NCBI GenBank assembly: GCA_018228705.1
Contig: CP073694.1
Coordinates: 1,922,001-1,986,000, forward strand
Source of the DNA: Dysosmobacter sp. Marseille-Q4140
GTDB lineage: Bacteria > Bacillota > Clostridia > Oscillospirales > Oscillospiraceae
Length of the DNA stretch: 64,000 bases
Reading direction: 5' to 3'
Shown: piece by piece, positions 16,073 through 24,627 of the stretch
How positions within the stretch are numbered: the first letter of the stretch is position 1
How the letters are laid out: every line of letters begins with the position of its first letter
Notes under the pieces: model-generated
What the model was told of the DNA's origin: nothing
Database searches by the model: none
Seen by the model: the letters and a program-made list of their open reading frames with translations, nothing else
Made by a program: the position numbers and the translations under genes

Positions 16073-18043
16073 TCACGTGCCCGCCGGCTCATTCATGGCG
16101 GCGGTGATGTACTGCTTGCCGTACAGGGCGTCGTAGAGTACGGCGTCCCGCAGGGCCAGCAGCTCCCGGTCCTGCTCTGACAGATCCGCCTCCTCCCCGG
16201 ACAGAGAGGGCTCCCCCTCCCCGTCCACGAAGTACAGCTCCGTGTTGGTCAGGCACACCTTGCTGACCTTGTCCAGCAGGGCCCAGTACCGGGAGATGGG
16301 CTGTCCGGTCAGCTCCAGCAGCTGGGGGCCGATGGCGGTGATGCTGCTGTCGCGCCGGGTGCCGGCCCGGCCGTTCAGGAGGGCCGCGTCGTTGGCCCAG
16401 ATGAGATAATCCGTGGAGTAGAGGTCACAGATCTGCTCCGCCGTCCACTCCGTGGTGTCGTTTTCCGGGCACAGGCCCAGCTTGGTATACACCGTGTCCC
16501 CGTCGGTCATGAAGAGGTTGGGCCGGTGATCCCCGAAGAACACCACAATGGTGGGCTCCGGAGAATTCCGCAGGGCGTCGGTCAGCTGGCCCAGGGCCTG
16601 GTCCGCCCGGGTGATGCCCTCCAGCATGACCCGCACGATGGCCATGTCCTCGTCGCTGAGGGTCTGGCTCTCCACGCCGATCTGGCACTCGTAGCCGAAC
16701 TTCTCCGCGTCGAAGGGCTGGTGGTTCTCCATAGTGATGCCGTAGAGGAAGGCCCGCTGCCCGGCGGCGTTGATGTCCGCCATCCGGTCCAGCATGGCGG
16801 CGAAGAAGTAGCTGTCCTTCATGTAGTAGCCGCCGTAGACGCCGCCCTGCCAGTCGAAGCCCAGCTGCTGGATGTCCGCGGAGAACAGCAGATTGGAAAA
16901 GCCCAGCAGCGGGTAGGTGACAGTGCGGTTGTAGAGGCTGTCGTCATAGCCGTGGAGCAGCTTCGCCCGGTAGTCCCCGCCGCCGGTATACTGCTCTGTC
17001 AGGGAGTCGAACCGCTCATAGAGGCCGTCCTCCAAAAAGCAGATGTTGGTGCCGGGGCCAAAATCCAGACTGTTGACGCCGTAGAGCATGGACATTTCGA
17101 TGTATCCGGTGCCGTAGCCCAGGTAGTGGCTGTGGAAATCACCGCTGATGCTCTCGGCCTCCAGGGCGTGGAAGTTCTCCAGCGGGTCCCGCTCATAGGT
17201 CAGGTCCGGCAGCCTCGTCAGGTCGAAGAAGGACTCGGAGAGCACCATGATGATGTTGGGCGCCGTCTCCGGCGTCTCTTCATTTTCCGCGTCCGCCAGC
17301 AGGATCTCGTCGATCCGGTCCAGCACGGCGGCCATATACTCCGGTCCGTAGTCCTCCGGGCTCTCCTTGGCCTGGAGGAAGGCGTCCCGCCACAGGCTCA
17401 GCACAAGGCCGTAGGTGTCGTGGCTGGAGGTGGTGTCCAGGCGGGTGACGATGTCCACACCGAAGCCCTCCGCCGCCCGGGCGGCCCCGGCGGGCGTGCA
17501 CAATCCCACCGCCGCTGAAAACGCCAGGGCAAAAGCCGCGAATCGGCCCCGGCCGGAGATGCGGATGATGGGCGCGGTCAGGGCCAGCAGTCCCACGCAG
17601 ATGCCCACGGCCACCAGGGCCATCCAGAAATCCACAGGGGGCTTCAGCTCTCCGGCCACCCCGGCCACCTGGCCCAGCTGGGTGGCCAGGCCGAAGTCCG
17701 CCAGGGACAGCGGCGTGCCGTTGATGGCGTTTTTGAAGTAGTCCACCAGGGACAAAATCAGGGACACGGCGCCCACCAGGGCCCCAGCGATCCACAGCCG
17801 TCCCAGCAGGGCGCCCAGGGCCGCGGTAACGGTTCCCAGGCCAACCGCTGTCAGCAGCAGATAGGCGGGCCACTTCATAAACCACTCCCACACGATGGAG
17901 AGGGACCCGGTGACCACCCACTGGACTGCCACAGCCGCACCCAGGCCCATGCACCCGGACGCCGCCGCGAACAATACCCACCGCAGCCACACCGGACCCA
18001 GGGTCCTTGGAACCCGCTTTGTTTGTAAGAGTCGCTTGTTCAT
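16073..18043 (-). CDS. LTA synthase-family phosphoglycerol transferase / sulfatase-fold membrane enzyme
   Basis: 656 residues from ATG 18043 (GGGGAGAAC upstream; a longer frame adds 16 residues without a ribosome site). The N-terminal third holds about five membrane helices; the rest is an extracellular sulfatase-fold domain. Visible are the metal-site strand NIIMVLSESFFD, the nucleophile block GYGTGYIEMSMLYG (Thr in the position of the LtaS catalytic Thr) and FFGDHRPN, the conserved Asp-His near the C-terminus. LtaS-like enzymes transfer glycerol phosphate from phosphatidylglycerol to a polymer or glycan; which polymer is made is unknown. It lies downstream of glyS in the same direction, separated by a palindromic cassette. 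Confidence 0.85.
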   Translation of the reverse strand: MNKRLLQTKRVPRTLGPVWLRWVLFAAASGCMGLGAAVAVQWVVTGSLSIVWEWFMKWPAYLLLTAVGLGTVTAALGALLGRLWIAGALVGAVSLILSLVDYFKNAINGTPLSLADFGLATQLGQVAGVAGELKPPVDFWMALVAVGICVGLLALTAPIIRISGRGRFAAFALAFSAAVGLCTPAGAARAAEGFGVDIVTRLDTTSSHDTYGLVLSLWRDAFLQAKESPEDYGPEYMAAVLDRIDEILLADAENEETPETAPNIIMVLSESFFDLTRLPDLTYERDPLENFHALEAESISGDFHSHYLGYGTGYIEMSMLYGVNSLDFGPGTNICFLEDGLYERFDSLTEQYTGGGDYRAKLLHGYDDSLYNRTVTYPLLGFSNLLFSADIQQLGFDWQGGVYGGYYMKDSYFFAAMLDRMADINAAGQRAFLYGITMENHQPFDAEKFGYECQIGVESQTLSDEDMAIVRVMLEGITRADQALGQLTDALRNSPEPTIVVFFGDHRPNLFMTDGDTVYTKLGLCPENDTTEWTAEQICDLYSTDYLIWANDAALLNGRAGTRRDSSITAIGPQLLELTGQPISRYWALLDKVSKVCLTNTELYFVDGEGEPSLSGEEADLSEQDRELLALRDAVLYDALYGKQYITAAMNEPAGT

Positions 18044-18061
18044 GTTCTCCCCGCTTCGCCA

Positions 18062-18100
18062 TTTGGGCCGCGGAACTCCTCCGCGGCCCAAATTTTTTTA
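18062..18100 (+). terminator. Plus-strand-oriented terminator-like hairpin upstream of the LtaS-like gene
   Basis: A long perfect stem TTTGGGCCGCGGA / TCCGCGGCCCAAA is followed on the plus strand by a run of T. No plus-strand gene leads into it, so it may block antisense transcription or act in the mRNA leader of the LtaS-like gene. Confidence 0.6.
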
Positions 18101-18110
18101 CCGTTAGATC

Positions 18111-18169
18111 AATAGGCCAGCTTCTCGGCCAGATACGCCTTCAGTTCACTGATGGGCATGCGGACCTGC
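18111..18169. repeat. Duplicated 59-bp glyS 3' end (outer copy)
   Basis: Identical over 59 bp to 18319-18377, the true end of glyS, but 208 bp further downstream. Read on the minus strand it encodes the last codons of GlyRS ([14 protein letters not shown]) and has its own TGA stop in place of TAA. Confidence 0.9.
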
Positions 18170-18318
18170 CTCCCCATGAAACGCTGTTTCATGGGGACCC
18201 CGTCCTATTTTATCTGCTCGGGCGGAGTGAATCCGCCCGGCATCAAGGTTTTGCCCCCACGGGCAAAACGCTTGGACGCCGCCTCCGCGGCGATATGGAG
18301 CAGGGCCGGTCTGTGTTT
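18170..18318. repeat. 149-bp palindromic cassette between the two glyS ends
   Basis: Four palindromes in a row: 11 bp (18172-18182 / 18186-18196), 8 bp (18219-18226 / 18232-18239), 9 bp (18248-18256 / 18261-18269) and 6 bp (18277-18282 / 18287-18292). The second, GGGCGGA / TCCGCCC, resembles a stem in the 155-bp tandem repeat near 9.17 kb. There is no ORF of note. Confidence 0.85.
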
Positions 18319-19738
18319 AATAGGCCAGCTTCTCGGCCAGATACGCCTTCAGTTCACTGATGGGCATGCGGACCTGCTCCATGGTATCCCGGTCACGGAC
18401 GGTGACGCAGTCGTCGCCGGCCTTCTCGGCGTCGCCCACGGTGTCGAAGTCCACGGTGACGCAGTAGGGCGTACCGATCTCGTCCTGACGGCGGTAGCGC
18501 TTGCCGATGGAGCCGGTGTCGTCATAGTCCACCATCCACTCCTTGGAAAGCTCCGCCTGGACCTCCCGGGCCTTGTCGGCGAGCTTCTTGCTAAGGGGCA
18601 GCACGGCGCACTTGAAGGGGGCCAGGGCCGGGTGAAAGTGCATGACGGTGCGCACGTCGTTCTTGGCCGGGTCCACGACCTCCTCGTCGTAGGCCTCGAT
18701 CAGGAAGGCCAGGGTGACGCGGTCGGCGCCCAGGGAGGGCTCCACCACGTAGGGGATATACCGCTCGTTGGTCTCCTGGTCAAAGTAGGTCATATCCTTG
18801 CCGGAGGTATTCTGGTGCTGGGTCAGGTCGTAGTCGGTGCGGTCCGCCACGCCCCACAGCTCGCCCCAGCCGAAGGGGAACATGAACTCAAAGTCCGTGG
18901 TGCCCTTGGAGTAGAAGCACAGCTCCTCGGGGCTGTGGTCCCGCAGGCGCAGGTCCTCCTCCCGCATGTTCAATCCCAGCAGCCAGTCCTTGCAGAAGGA
19001 GCGCCAGTACTGGAACCACTCCAGGTCGGTGCCGGGCTTGCAGAAGAACTCCAGCTCCATCTGCTCAAACTCCCGGGTGCGGAAGGTGAAGTTGCCCGGG
19101 GTGATCTCGTTGCGGAAGCTCTTGCCGATCTGGCACACGCCGAAGGGGAGCTTCCGGCGGGTGGTGCGCTGGACGTTCTGGAAGTTGACGAAGATGCCCT
19201 GGGCGGTCTCGGGCCGCAGGTACACGGTGTTCTTGGCGTCCTCGGTGACGCCCTGGAAGGTCTTGAACATCAGGTTGAACTGCCGGATGTCGGTGAAGTT
19301 GTGCTTGCCGCAGCTGGGGCAGGGGATGTTGTGGGACTCGATGAAGTCCTTCATCTCCTCCTGGGAGAAGGCGTCGATGGGCTTGCCCAGGTCCACGCCG
19401 TTGTCTCCGGCCCAGTCCTCGATCAGCTTGTCGGCCCGGAAGCGCTCCTTGCACTCCTTGCAGTCCATCAGGGGGTCGGAGAAGCCGCCCAGGTGTCCGG
19501 AGGCCACCCAGGTCTGAGGGTTCATGAGGATGGCGGCGTCGAGCCCCACGTTGTAGGGGTTCTCCTGGACGAACTTCTTCCACCAGGCCTTCTTGACGTT
19601 GTTCTTCAGCTCCACGCCCAGGGGGCCGTAGTCCCAGGTGTTGGCGAGGCCGCCGTAAATCTCGCTGCCGGCGAAGATAAAGCCCCGGCCCTTGCACAGG
19701 GCCACGATCTTCTCCATGGTCTTTTCGGTGTTCTTCAT
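18317..19738 (-). CDS. glyS: Glycyl-tRNA synthetase, single-chain (alpha2) type
   Basis: 473 residues. This class II synthetase of the archaeal/eukaryal and Gram-positive type charges tRNA-Gly as a homodimer, unlike the alpha2-beta2 form. The N-terminal [17 protein letters not shown] motif, zinc-site-like CKEC and CPSC pairs, motif 2 [13 protein letters not shown], motif 3 [13 protein letters not shown] and the C-terminal anticodon-binding domain are all clear. TAGGAGGAAGC precedes ATG 19738. The gene is controlled by the T-box upstream. Its last 59 bp are duplicated downstream of the stop across a palindromic cassette; the coding sequence itself is intact. Confidence 0.96.
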   Translation of the reverse strand: MKNTEKTMEKIVALCKGRGFIFAGSEIYGGLANTWDYGPLGVELKNNVKKAWWKKFVQENPYNVGLDAAILMNPQTWVASGHLGGFSDPLMDCKECKERFRADKLIEDWAGDNGVDLGKPIDAFSQEEMKDFIESHNIPCPSCGKHNFTDIRQFNLMFKTFQGVTEDAKNTVYLRPETAQGIFVNFQNVQRTTRRKLPFGVCQIGKSFRNEITPGNFTFRTREFEQMELEFFCKPGTDLEWFQYWRSFCKDWLLGLNMREEDLRLRDHSPEELCFYSKGTTDFEFMFPFGWGELWGVADRTDYDLTQHQNTSGKDMTYFDQETNERYIPYVVEPSLGADRVTLAFLIEAYDEEVVDPAKNDVRTVMHFHPALAPFKCAVLPLSKKLADKAREVQAELSKEWMVDYDDTGSIGKRYRRQDEIGTPYCVTVDFDTVGDAEKAGDDCVTVRDRDTMEQVRMPISELKAYLAEKLAY

Positions 19739-19756
19739 TGCTTCCTCCTAAATTCT

Positions 19757-20013
19757 TGGCCCAAGACGGCAAAAAACGCCCTGAGCCGGTTTTCGGCTCA
19801 GGGCGAACAAAGCATTGTCCGTGGTCCCACCTGAATTCGCATCTGGCTGATGCGCACTTCCTTCTCCGGTAACGGCGGACGCCGGCGGGGCATTTCCTCC
19901 CCGCAGCTCCAGGGGGCCTTCTCCCGCTCCTCCGGAAGGGCTCGCACCGACCGCCCTCTCTCTTGACCGGCAAAACCGGGATACTGTTCCCTGTTGCGCT
20001 TTTGTTGGGTATC
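19757..20013 (-). ncRNA. T-box riboswitch, glyS leader
   Basis: On the minus strand the leader has an AGTA motif, AGAGAGAGGG, a GGTGCGAGCC element, the T-box core AGGTGGGACCACGG (about 19819-19833) and a strong terminator. This is the standard order of T-box parts, and its position predicts sensing of uncharged tRNA-Gly. The specifier codon was not assigned. Confidence 0.92.
19771..19805 (-). terminator. Terminator of the glyS T-box
   Basis: 12-bp stem (19777-19788 / 19794-19805) followed on the minus strand by six T (complement of 19771-19776). Confidence 0.9.
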
Positions 20014-20019
20014 GTGCGT

Positions 20020-20048
20020 ACTGTACCATGTTTTTGCCGGAATGTCAA
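20020..20048 (-). promoter_or_regulatory. glyS promoter overlapping the upstream stop codon
   Basis: On the minus strand, a perfect TTGACA (20043-20048), 17-base spacer and TACAGT (20020-20025). The TGA of TTGACA is the stop codon of the anti-sigma gene. Confidence 0.75.
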
Positions 20049-21319
20049 GCCTCCGGCGCCGGGGACGGCCCGGCGCCGATACCGAGGGAGACGGGACGGA
20101 CTCCGGCCCCCTCGGGGGTCTGGAGGGTAAAAATACGGATCTGTCCGTCCCCGGTCAGGCCGAACCAGACCGCGCCGTCCGCCGTGCCCACCAGTCCGTC
20201 GTGGGAGAAGAAGTCCCCGCCCATGAGGGCCTCGCTCAGAGTTCCGGTCATAGGCGCCACGGCCTCGTCCCAGCGGTCCAGCAGCTCCTGGGCCGTGTCG
20301 GCCCGGGAGGTCTCCTCCTCCGCCGTGGTCACGGTGCAGGGATAGGAAAACCGCTCCGCCACCGCCGCCCGGTCGTCCCGCTCCAGCAGATCCAGCAGCT
20401 CCGCCGCGAATGTCCGGATGGCCCCGGTCTCCAGCCCGCTGCCGGTGTTCAGCTGCGTGTCCGCTCCCTGGCCGGAGAGATCCGGCGCCGTCACGGGGGT
20501 CAAGCGGCCAAAGTCGATGCTGTCTGCCAGAGCCTCCAGGTCCTGCCTCTCCAGCTCCGCCCGGGGCACATTGACCGTCACCAGGCAGTCCTCCAGGTCC
20601 GCGATCAGCACGCCCCGGTCCTCTGCCAGCGCCGCGGTCACCGTCCGGCCGCAGGCGGTCTCATAGGTCCACTCCTGATACTGGGAGACGTCTCCCACCT
20701 CCAGCAGTCCGTCGGTAAAGCTGCCGCGGACGCAGCGGATAAACTGGTAGGACAGGGTCTCCCCGCCGCTGAGGTCGTATTCGCCGTCAAAGAAGAACGT
20801 CCCGTTCTCGCAGATCCGGACGTGATAGGCCCGGTTGTTCTCCCCCAGGAAGGTCTCGTCAAAAACCCCCGGAAAAGCCGCGGCGTCCACCGCCGCCGGG
20901 TGGAGGGTCAGGCCGTATTTCTCCGCGATCTCCGTCAGAGCCTCCTCCATCTCCGGGGTGTAGATCTGATCGATCTGGAACCAGGGGTCCGTCCCGCCGT
21001 CCTCTGCCGCGGCGCCAAGGCCCTGCTCCGCCAGCCAGGTCCGCCACTGCGCCAGGGCCCGGCTCTCCGGGCTCTCCGCGTATCCGCTGAGGCTCAGCGT
21101 CTGTCCCCATTGGGGCAGCAGCATCCGCCGCAGGCCGAACAGATCCGCCGCCACCGCCGCCGCGGACAGGACCGCCATCAGGGCGATCACCGCCGCCAGC
21201 GTCACCAGATGTCTGCTGATGTGCCGTTTGCTCGTCCGCATCTCCATATCCTCCCATCGAATGTCACAGGAGGAGCGGAGCTGGGAAAAGGTCTCCTGAT
21301 AAAATTCCTTATTCGTCAT
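20045..21319 (-). CDS. Probable membrane anti-sigma factor / sigma-linked exported protein
   Basis: 424 residues. A short cytosolic N-terminus (about 1-36, where a sigma-binding segment would lie) precedes one membrane helix (LVTLAAVIALMAVLSAAAVAA, about 38-58). The remaining 360 residues are an acidic extracytoplasmic region with no motif I recognise. The start overlaps the end of the ECF sigma gene by 11 bases, the classic arrangement for a sigma/anti-sigma pair. That context is the main basis for the call; no zinc-binding HxxxCxxC anti-sigma motif is visible, so it would be a non-ZAS type. Confidence 0.65.
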   Translation of the reverse strand: MTNKEFYQETFSQLRSSCDIRWEDMEMRTSKRHISRHLVTLAAVIALMAVLSAAAVAADLFGLRRMLLPQWGQTLSLSGYAESPESRALAQWRTWLAEQGLGAAAEDGGTDPWFQIDQIYTPEMEEALTEIAEKYGLTLHPAAVDAAAFPGVFDETFLGENNRAYHVRICENGTFFFDGEYDLSGGETLSYQFIRCVRGSFTDGLLEVGDVSQYQEWTYETACGRTVTAALAEDRGVLIADLEDCLVTVNVPRAELERQDLEALADSIDFGRLTPVTAPDLSGQGADTQLNTGSGLETGAIRTFAAELLDLLERDDRAAVAERFSYPCTVTTAEEETSRADTAQELLDRWDEAVAPMTGTLSEALMGGDFFSHDGLVGTADGAVWFGLTGDGQIRIFTLQTPEGAGVRPVSLGIGAGPSPAPEA

Positions 21320-21791
21320 CCCGCCATGCCTCCTTCAGCCGCTTTTTCAGCTGCTCCCGGGCCCGGGTCAGCCGGGTGGTCACCGCCGACTGGCGGATCC
21401 CCAGCACCTCCCCGATCTCCCGGGTGGACAGCTCCTCGTAGTAGAACAGATCCAGCACTGTCCGGTACTTCTCCGGCAGGGCCATGACCTCCCGGTACAG
21501 CTCCCGCTGCTCCACCTGGTGAAAGGACGGCTCCGGAAGCTGTTCCAGATACACCCGCCGCTTGCGCCAGGGGCTTTTCAGGGTATCCCTGCACAGATTG
21601 ACCGTCACCCGGATCAGCCAGCGCCGCAGATGCTCCGGCGTCTCAAAGTCCCGCTCCCGGGTATAGAGCCGGAGAAACACCTCCTGCACCGCGTCCTCCG
21701 CGTCCTGGCGCTGCCCGGTCACGTGGAGGGCCACCCGAAACACCATATCCCGGTGCTCCCGGACAGCCTGTTCAAAGATCGCTCGCTCCAT
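21309..21791 (-). CDS. ECF-type RNA polymerase sigma factor
   Basis: 160 residues, typical for ECF sigma factors. Region 2 (DMVFRVALHVTGQRQDAEDAVQEVF) and region 4 (YEELSTREIGEVLGIRQSAVTTRLTRAREQL) are clear; there is no region 1 or 3. Such factors direct transcription of envelope or stress genes, usually including their own operon, and are held inactive by the co-encoded membrane protein. GGGGAGGGAGCCC precedes ATG 21791. A palindrome GAATGCATTC lies just upstream, but I cannot define the promoter it recognises. Confidence 0.9.
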   Translation of the reverse strand: MERAIFEQAVREHRDMVFRVALHVTGQRQDAEDAVQEVFLRLYTRERDFETPEHLRRWLIRVTVNLCRDTLKSPWRKRRVYLEQLPEPSFHQVEQRELYREVMALPEKYRTVLDLFYYEELSTREIGEVLGIRQSAVTTRLTRAREQLKKRLKEAWRDDE

Positions 21792-21857
21792 GGGCTCCCT
21801 CCCCGTCTATGATTGAATGCATTCACTTTCCATATGATCCCGGCCCCGGCTTTGTCA

Positions 21858-21892
21858 CAAAAAAGATCCGCCCGGAAAACCGGACGGATCTC
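21858..21892 (-). terminator. Terminator after jag
   Basis: Stem AGATCCGTCCGG / CCGGGCGGATCT (one G-T pair) followed on the minus strand by a T-run. It closes the rpmH-jag operon. Confidence 0.8.
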
Positions 21893-21902
21893 TTTCTGGG
21901 AT

Positions 21903-22751
21903 TTACTTCTTGTCCCGGTCGTAGGCCACGACCACCCGGCGGCCCGGCTCGGTGCCGGTGGAGTAGGTGGTGACGCCCGGCACGTCCTGCAGCGCCGTGT
22001 GGATCACGTGGCGCTCGTAGGCGTTCATGGGCTCCAGGGTGAAGTTGCGGCGGTACTTGACCACCTTGGCGGCCACCTTCCGGGCCAGATGCTGGAGGCT
22101 CTGCTCCCGCTTCTCCCGGTAGCCTTCGGCGTCCAGCTGGACCCGGACCCGGCCGCTGCCGCTGCGGTTGACGGCGTAGCTGGTCAGCTGCTGGATGGCG
22201 TCCAGAGTCTCGCCCCGGCGGCCGATCAGGGCGCCCAGGTTCTTCCCCTCCAGAATCACCTTGTAGCGGCCCTTCTCCGGCTGATAGACCCGGATGTCGG
22301 CGGCGCTGTCCATCTGCTCCAGCAGGCCGGTGAGGAAGGTGCGGATGGCCTGGGCCTTCTCATCGTCCACCTCCGGACCGTAGTCCGCGGCGGGGGCGGC
22401 GGGGACCTCCTCAGCGGGGGTCTCCGGCTGAACCTTGTGGGCCTTGGGGGGCTTCGGCGCCTTGGGGGGCTTCGGCGCAGGGGCGCTCCGCTCCTCTTTG
22501 GGTTCCTCTTTCTTCTCCGGGGCGGCCTTGGGGGGCTTGGGGGCCTCCGGCACCGGCGCGGGGGCGGGCTCCGTCTCCTCGCCGTAGTACACCCGGACCT
22601 TGGCCGGGCAGCTGCCCAGGCCCAGGAAGCCGGATTTGGCGCGCTCCAGGATCTCAACGGACACATCGTCCCGGTCCAGGCCAAGCTGACGCAGGGCGTT
22701 TTGGATGGCCTCGTCCTCGGTCTTGCCCGTTACATCAATAAATTCTCTCAT
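21903..22751 (-). CDS. jag: Jag/KhpB RNA-binding protein (SpoIIIJ-associated)
   Basis: 282 residues. Domain order: Jag-N (about 1-52, GLGSCPAKVRV), a Pro/Lys/Glu-rich low-complexity linker (about 60-130), a KH domain (about 145-225, GALIGRRGETLDAIQ) and an R3H domain (about 225-280, MNAYERHVIHTAL). Jag/KhpB binds RNA and influences cell elongation and division in other Firmicutes. The linker contains repeated APKPPK units, visible as a small internal repeat. It follows yidC by 15 bases in the rpmH-rnpA-yidD-yidC-jag operon. mnmE and mnmG, which often follow jag, are absent here. Confidence 0.93.
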   Translation of the reverse strand: MREFIDVTGKTEDEAIQNALRQLGLDRDDVSVEILERAKSGFLGLGSCPAKVRVYYGEETEPAPAPVPEAPKPPKAAPEKKEEPKEERSAPAPKPPKAPKPPKAHKVQPETPAEEVPAAPAADYGPEVDDEKAQAIRTFLTGLLEQMDSAADIRVYQPEKGRYKVILEGKNLGALIGRRGETLDAIQQLTSYAVNRSGSGRVRVQLDAEGYREKREQSLQHLARKVAAKVVKYRRNFTLEPMNAYERHVIHTALQDVPGVTTYSTGTEPGRRVVVAYDRDKK

Positions 22752-22766
22752 GGCGTAACAAGCTCC

Positions 22767-23903
22767 TTATTCCTGTTCACTGTCGTACCGGTCGGCCTTG
22801 TAGGAACGGCCCCGGGCATAGGGGCGGTCGCCCACCCGGCCGGCCTCGGTGGTGCTGGTGGCGGCCTTCTTGGCCTTGGCGGCCTTGGCCTCCTGGGCGG
22901 CCTTGCGCTTTTCCTTCAGGCTCTGCTTCTGGGCCGCCTGCTGGCGCTGCTGCTCCTGAAGGACGCGGGCCTCCTCCTGGCGGCGCTTGCGGTCGGCCTC
23001 CCGGGCCTCATACCGCGCGGCCTCCTCGGCCTCCAGCTTGTTGGTGTAGAACCGGCCCATGACGGCCTCCTGCACGATGGACAGGGCGCTCTGGGCGATC
23101 CAGTACACGCCCAGGGCGGCGGGCATGATGAAGGCGATGTAAATGGACATCAGGGGCATCATCCACATCATCATCTTGCCGCTGGCAGCGGCGGAGCCCT
23201 CCATCTTGTTCTGGCTCATGGTGACCTTGCTGAGCAGGAAGCTCAGGGCGCCGGAGACAATGGGAATCAGGATCAGGCCGATCAGCATCCAGGACACGCC
23301 GCCGCTGAGCTGGCCGAAGGCGCTGCTGGGCTGGGCGGTCAGGTCCAGGCCCAGGAAGTGGTAGTCCACATTGACCCAGCCCTCATGCTGGGCAATGAAG
23401 TCGGGGAACTGGCTGTTGATGATCTTCGCGATCTCGATCTGCTCATAGGCAGCGTTGGCGGTCAGCTCGATGCCGGCGCCCTGGATCAGCTCCTTGGCGG
23501 CGGCGACCACAGCCTGTCCGGCGGCCCGGCCGCCGAAGTTCATGAAGTAGACGATGGGCTCCCGAATGATATAGTACAGAGCCAGCAGGATGGGGAAGGG
23601 GATGAAACTCCACAGGCAGCCGCTCATGGGGTTGATGCCCTCTTCCTGATAGAACCGCTGCATCTCCTCGTTCATCTTGGCCTGGTTGTTGGCGTACTTC
23701 TTCTGGATCTCCTGGATTTTTCCGGACATCCGGCTCATGCGGATCATGCTCTTTTTGGACTTCATCTGGAAGGGCAGCAGAATCAGCTTGATGACCAGGG
23801 TGAAGAGGATGATCGCCACGCCGTAGGAGCCCGTCAGATTATAGAACAGGCGCATCAGCGCGGCAAAGGGGACACAAATATAGTATCCAATGGTTGACAG
23901 CAT
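22767..23903 (-). CDS. yidC: Membrane protein insertase YidC/OxaA
   Basis: 378 residues from ATG 23903 (GGAGGAAAC upstream; a TTG five codons earlier is part of the ribosome site, so it is rejected). YidC inserts membrane proteins alone or with SecYEG. Helix 1 with YGVAIILFTLVIKLILLPF, the cytosolic hairpin (KSMIRMSRMSGKIQEIQKKY) and the later helices are recognisable; the hydrophilic-groove Arg is probably in the QMKSKKSMIR region. The C-terminus is long, basic and Ala/Lys-rich (about 300-378), as in Firmicutes forms that touch the ribosome. The first 20 residues lack the lipobox of SpoIIIJ. Confidence 0.93.
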   Translation of the reverse strand: MLSTIGYYICVPFAALMRLFYNLTGSYGVAIILFTLVIKLILLPFQMKSKKSMIRMSRMSGKIQEIQKKYANNQAKMNEEMQRFYQEEGINPMSGCLWSFIPFPILLALYYIIREPIVYFMNFGGRAAGQAVVAAAKELIQGAGIELTANAAYEQIEIAKIINSQFPDFIAQHEGWVNVDYHFLGLDLTAQPSSAFGQLSGGVSWMLIGLILIPIVSGALSFLLSKVTMSQNKMEGSAAASGKMMMWMMPLMSIYIAFIMPAALGVYWIAQSALSIVQEAVMGRFYTNKLEAEEAARYEAREADRKRRQEEARVLQEQQRQQAAQKQSLKEKRKAAQEAKAAKAKKAATSTTEAGRVGDRPYARGRSYKADRYDSEQE

Positions 23904-23960
23904 AAATGTTTCCTCCAAAGTGAAATGGCCCGACGGGGCGGATGCACCCCGCTCCGGCCG

Positions 23961-24170
23961 CTAGGGGACCGGGTCGTAGCCGCCCTTGTGAAAGGGATTG
24001 CAGCGCAGGATCCGCCGGAAGGCCAACCAGCCGCCCTTGAGGGCGCCGTACTTTTCAATGGCCTCCAGGGCGTACTGGGAGCAGGTGGGAATGTAGTTGC
24101 AGCAGCGGGGCCGGTAGGGGGAGATGGCCACCTGATAAAACCGGATCAGAGCCTTGAACACATGCTTCAT
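23961..24170 (-). CDS. yidD: Membrane protein insertion efficiency factor YidD
   Basis: 69 residues from ATG 24170 (GGGAGGGACGGTC upstream). The short family pattern is complete: [34 protein letters not shown] and [15 protein letters not shown]. YidD is a small membrane-associated protein that helps YidC-dependent insertion. It overlaps the end of rnpA by 4 bases (ATGA), so the two are coupled. An upstream extension of the frame has no ribosome site and lies inside rnpA. Confidence 0.93.
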   Translation of the reverse strand: MKHVFKALIRFYQVAISPYRPRCCNYIPTCSQYALEAIEKYGALKGGWLAFRRILRCNPFHKGGYDPVP

Positions 24171-24511
24171 GACCGTCCCTCCCAGAGATCCAGCTTCCGG
24201 CACAGCCGGCCGAAGGTGTCGCACAGCTCCTGCCAGGAGGCGTTCGCCGTCCTGCCCCGGGCCACCAGGATGATGTCGTATCCCTGGCGCAGCTGGCCCT
24301 GGTGGAGGCGGTACACCTCCCGCAGGCGCCGGCGGCAGCGGTTGCGGACCACCGCGTGGCCCAGCTTCACCGAGGCCGTCAGCCCCAGGCGGTTGTGGCC
24401 CAGGCGGTTTTTCCGGCAGTAGACGACCATGCAGCCGCTCACCGCCGACGTCCCCTTCTGGTACAGCCGCCGGAACTCGTGATTTTCTTTCAGAGTCACC
24501 GCTCGCTTCAT
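24167..24511 (-). CDS. rnpA: Ribonuclease P protein component
   Basis: 114 residues from ATG 24511; a start six codons earlier (24529) is possible. RnpA binds the RNase P RNA and helps remove tRNA 5' leaders. The signature [15 protein letters not shown] (RNR motif) and the N-terminal [13 protein letters not shown] are present. It lies between rpmH and yidD, the conserved order. The ribosome site before ATG 24511 is weak (GGCGGG), which fits low-level or coupled translation after rpmH. Confidence 0.94.
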   Translation of the reverse strand: MKRAVTLKENHEFRRLYQKGTSAVSGCMVVYCRKNRLGHNRLGLTASVKLGHAVVRNRCRRRLREVYRLHQGQLRQGYDIILVARGRTANASWQELCDTFGRLCRKLDLWEGRS

Positions 24512-24627
24512 GTCAAACCCGCCTTGCAAAATGGAACAGAAACTCGATGAGGGACGGAGGAATCCTTACAAATTCCCGCCGTCCCTGAAGGCGTCTGTTC
24601 AAGTGTCTCCCGCGCTTGCGTTCCGAA

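Noticed and set aside
18111..18377. Attachment site of a conventional integrative element in glyS
   Set aside because: Only 149 bp lie between the repeats, with no integrase or other gene, so a normal island is excluded; the duplication is reported as an unexplained structure.
23904..23918. Earlier TTG start of yidC
   Set aside because: The TTG overlaps the GGAGG ribosome site that serves ATG 23903.
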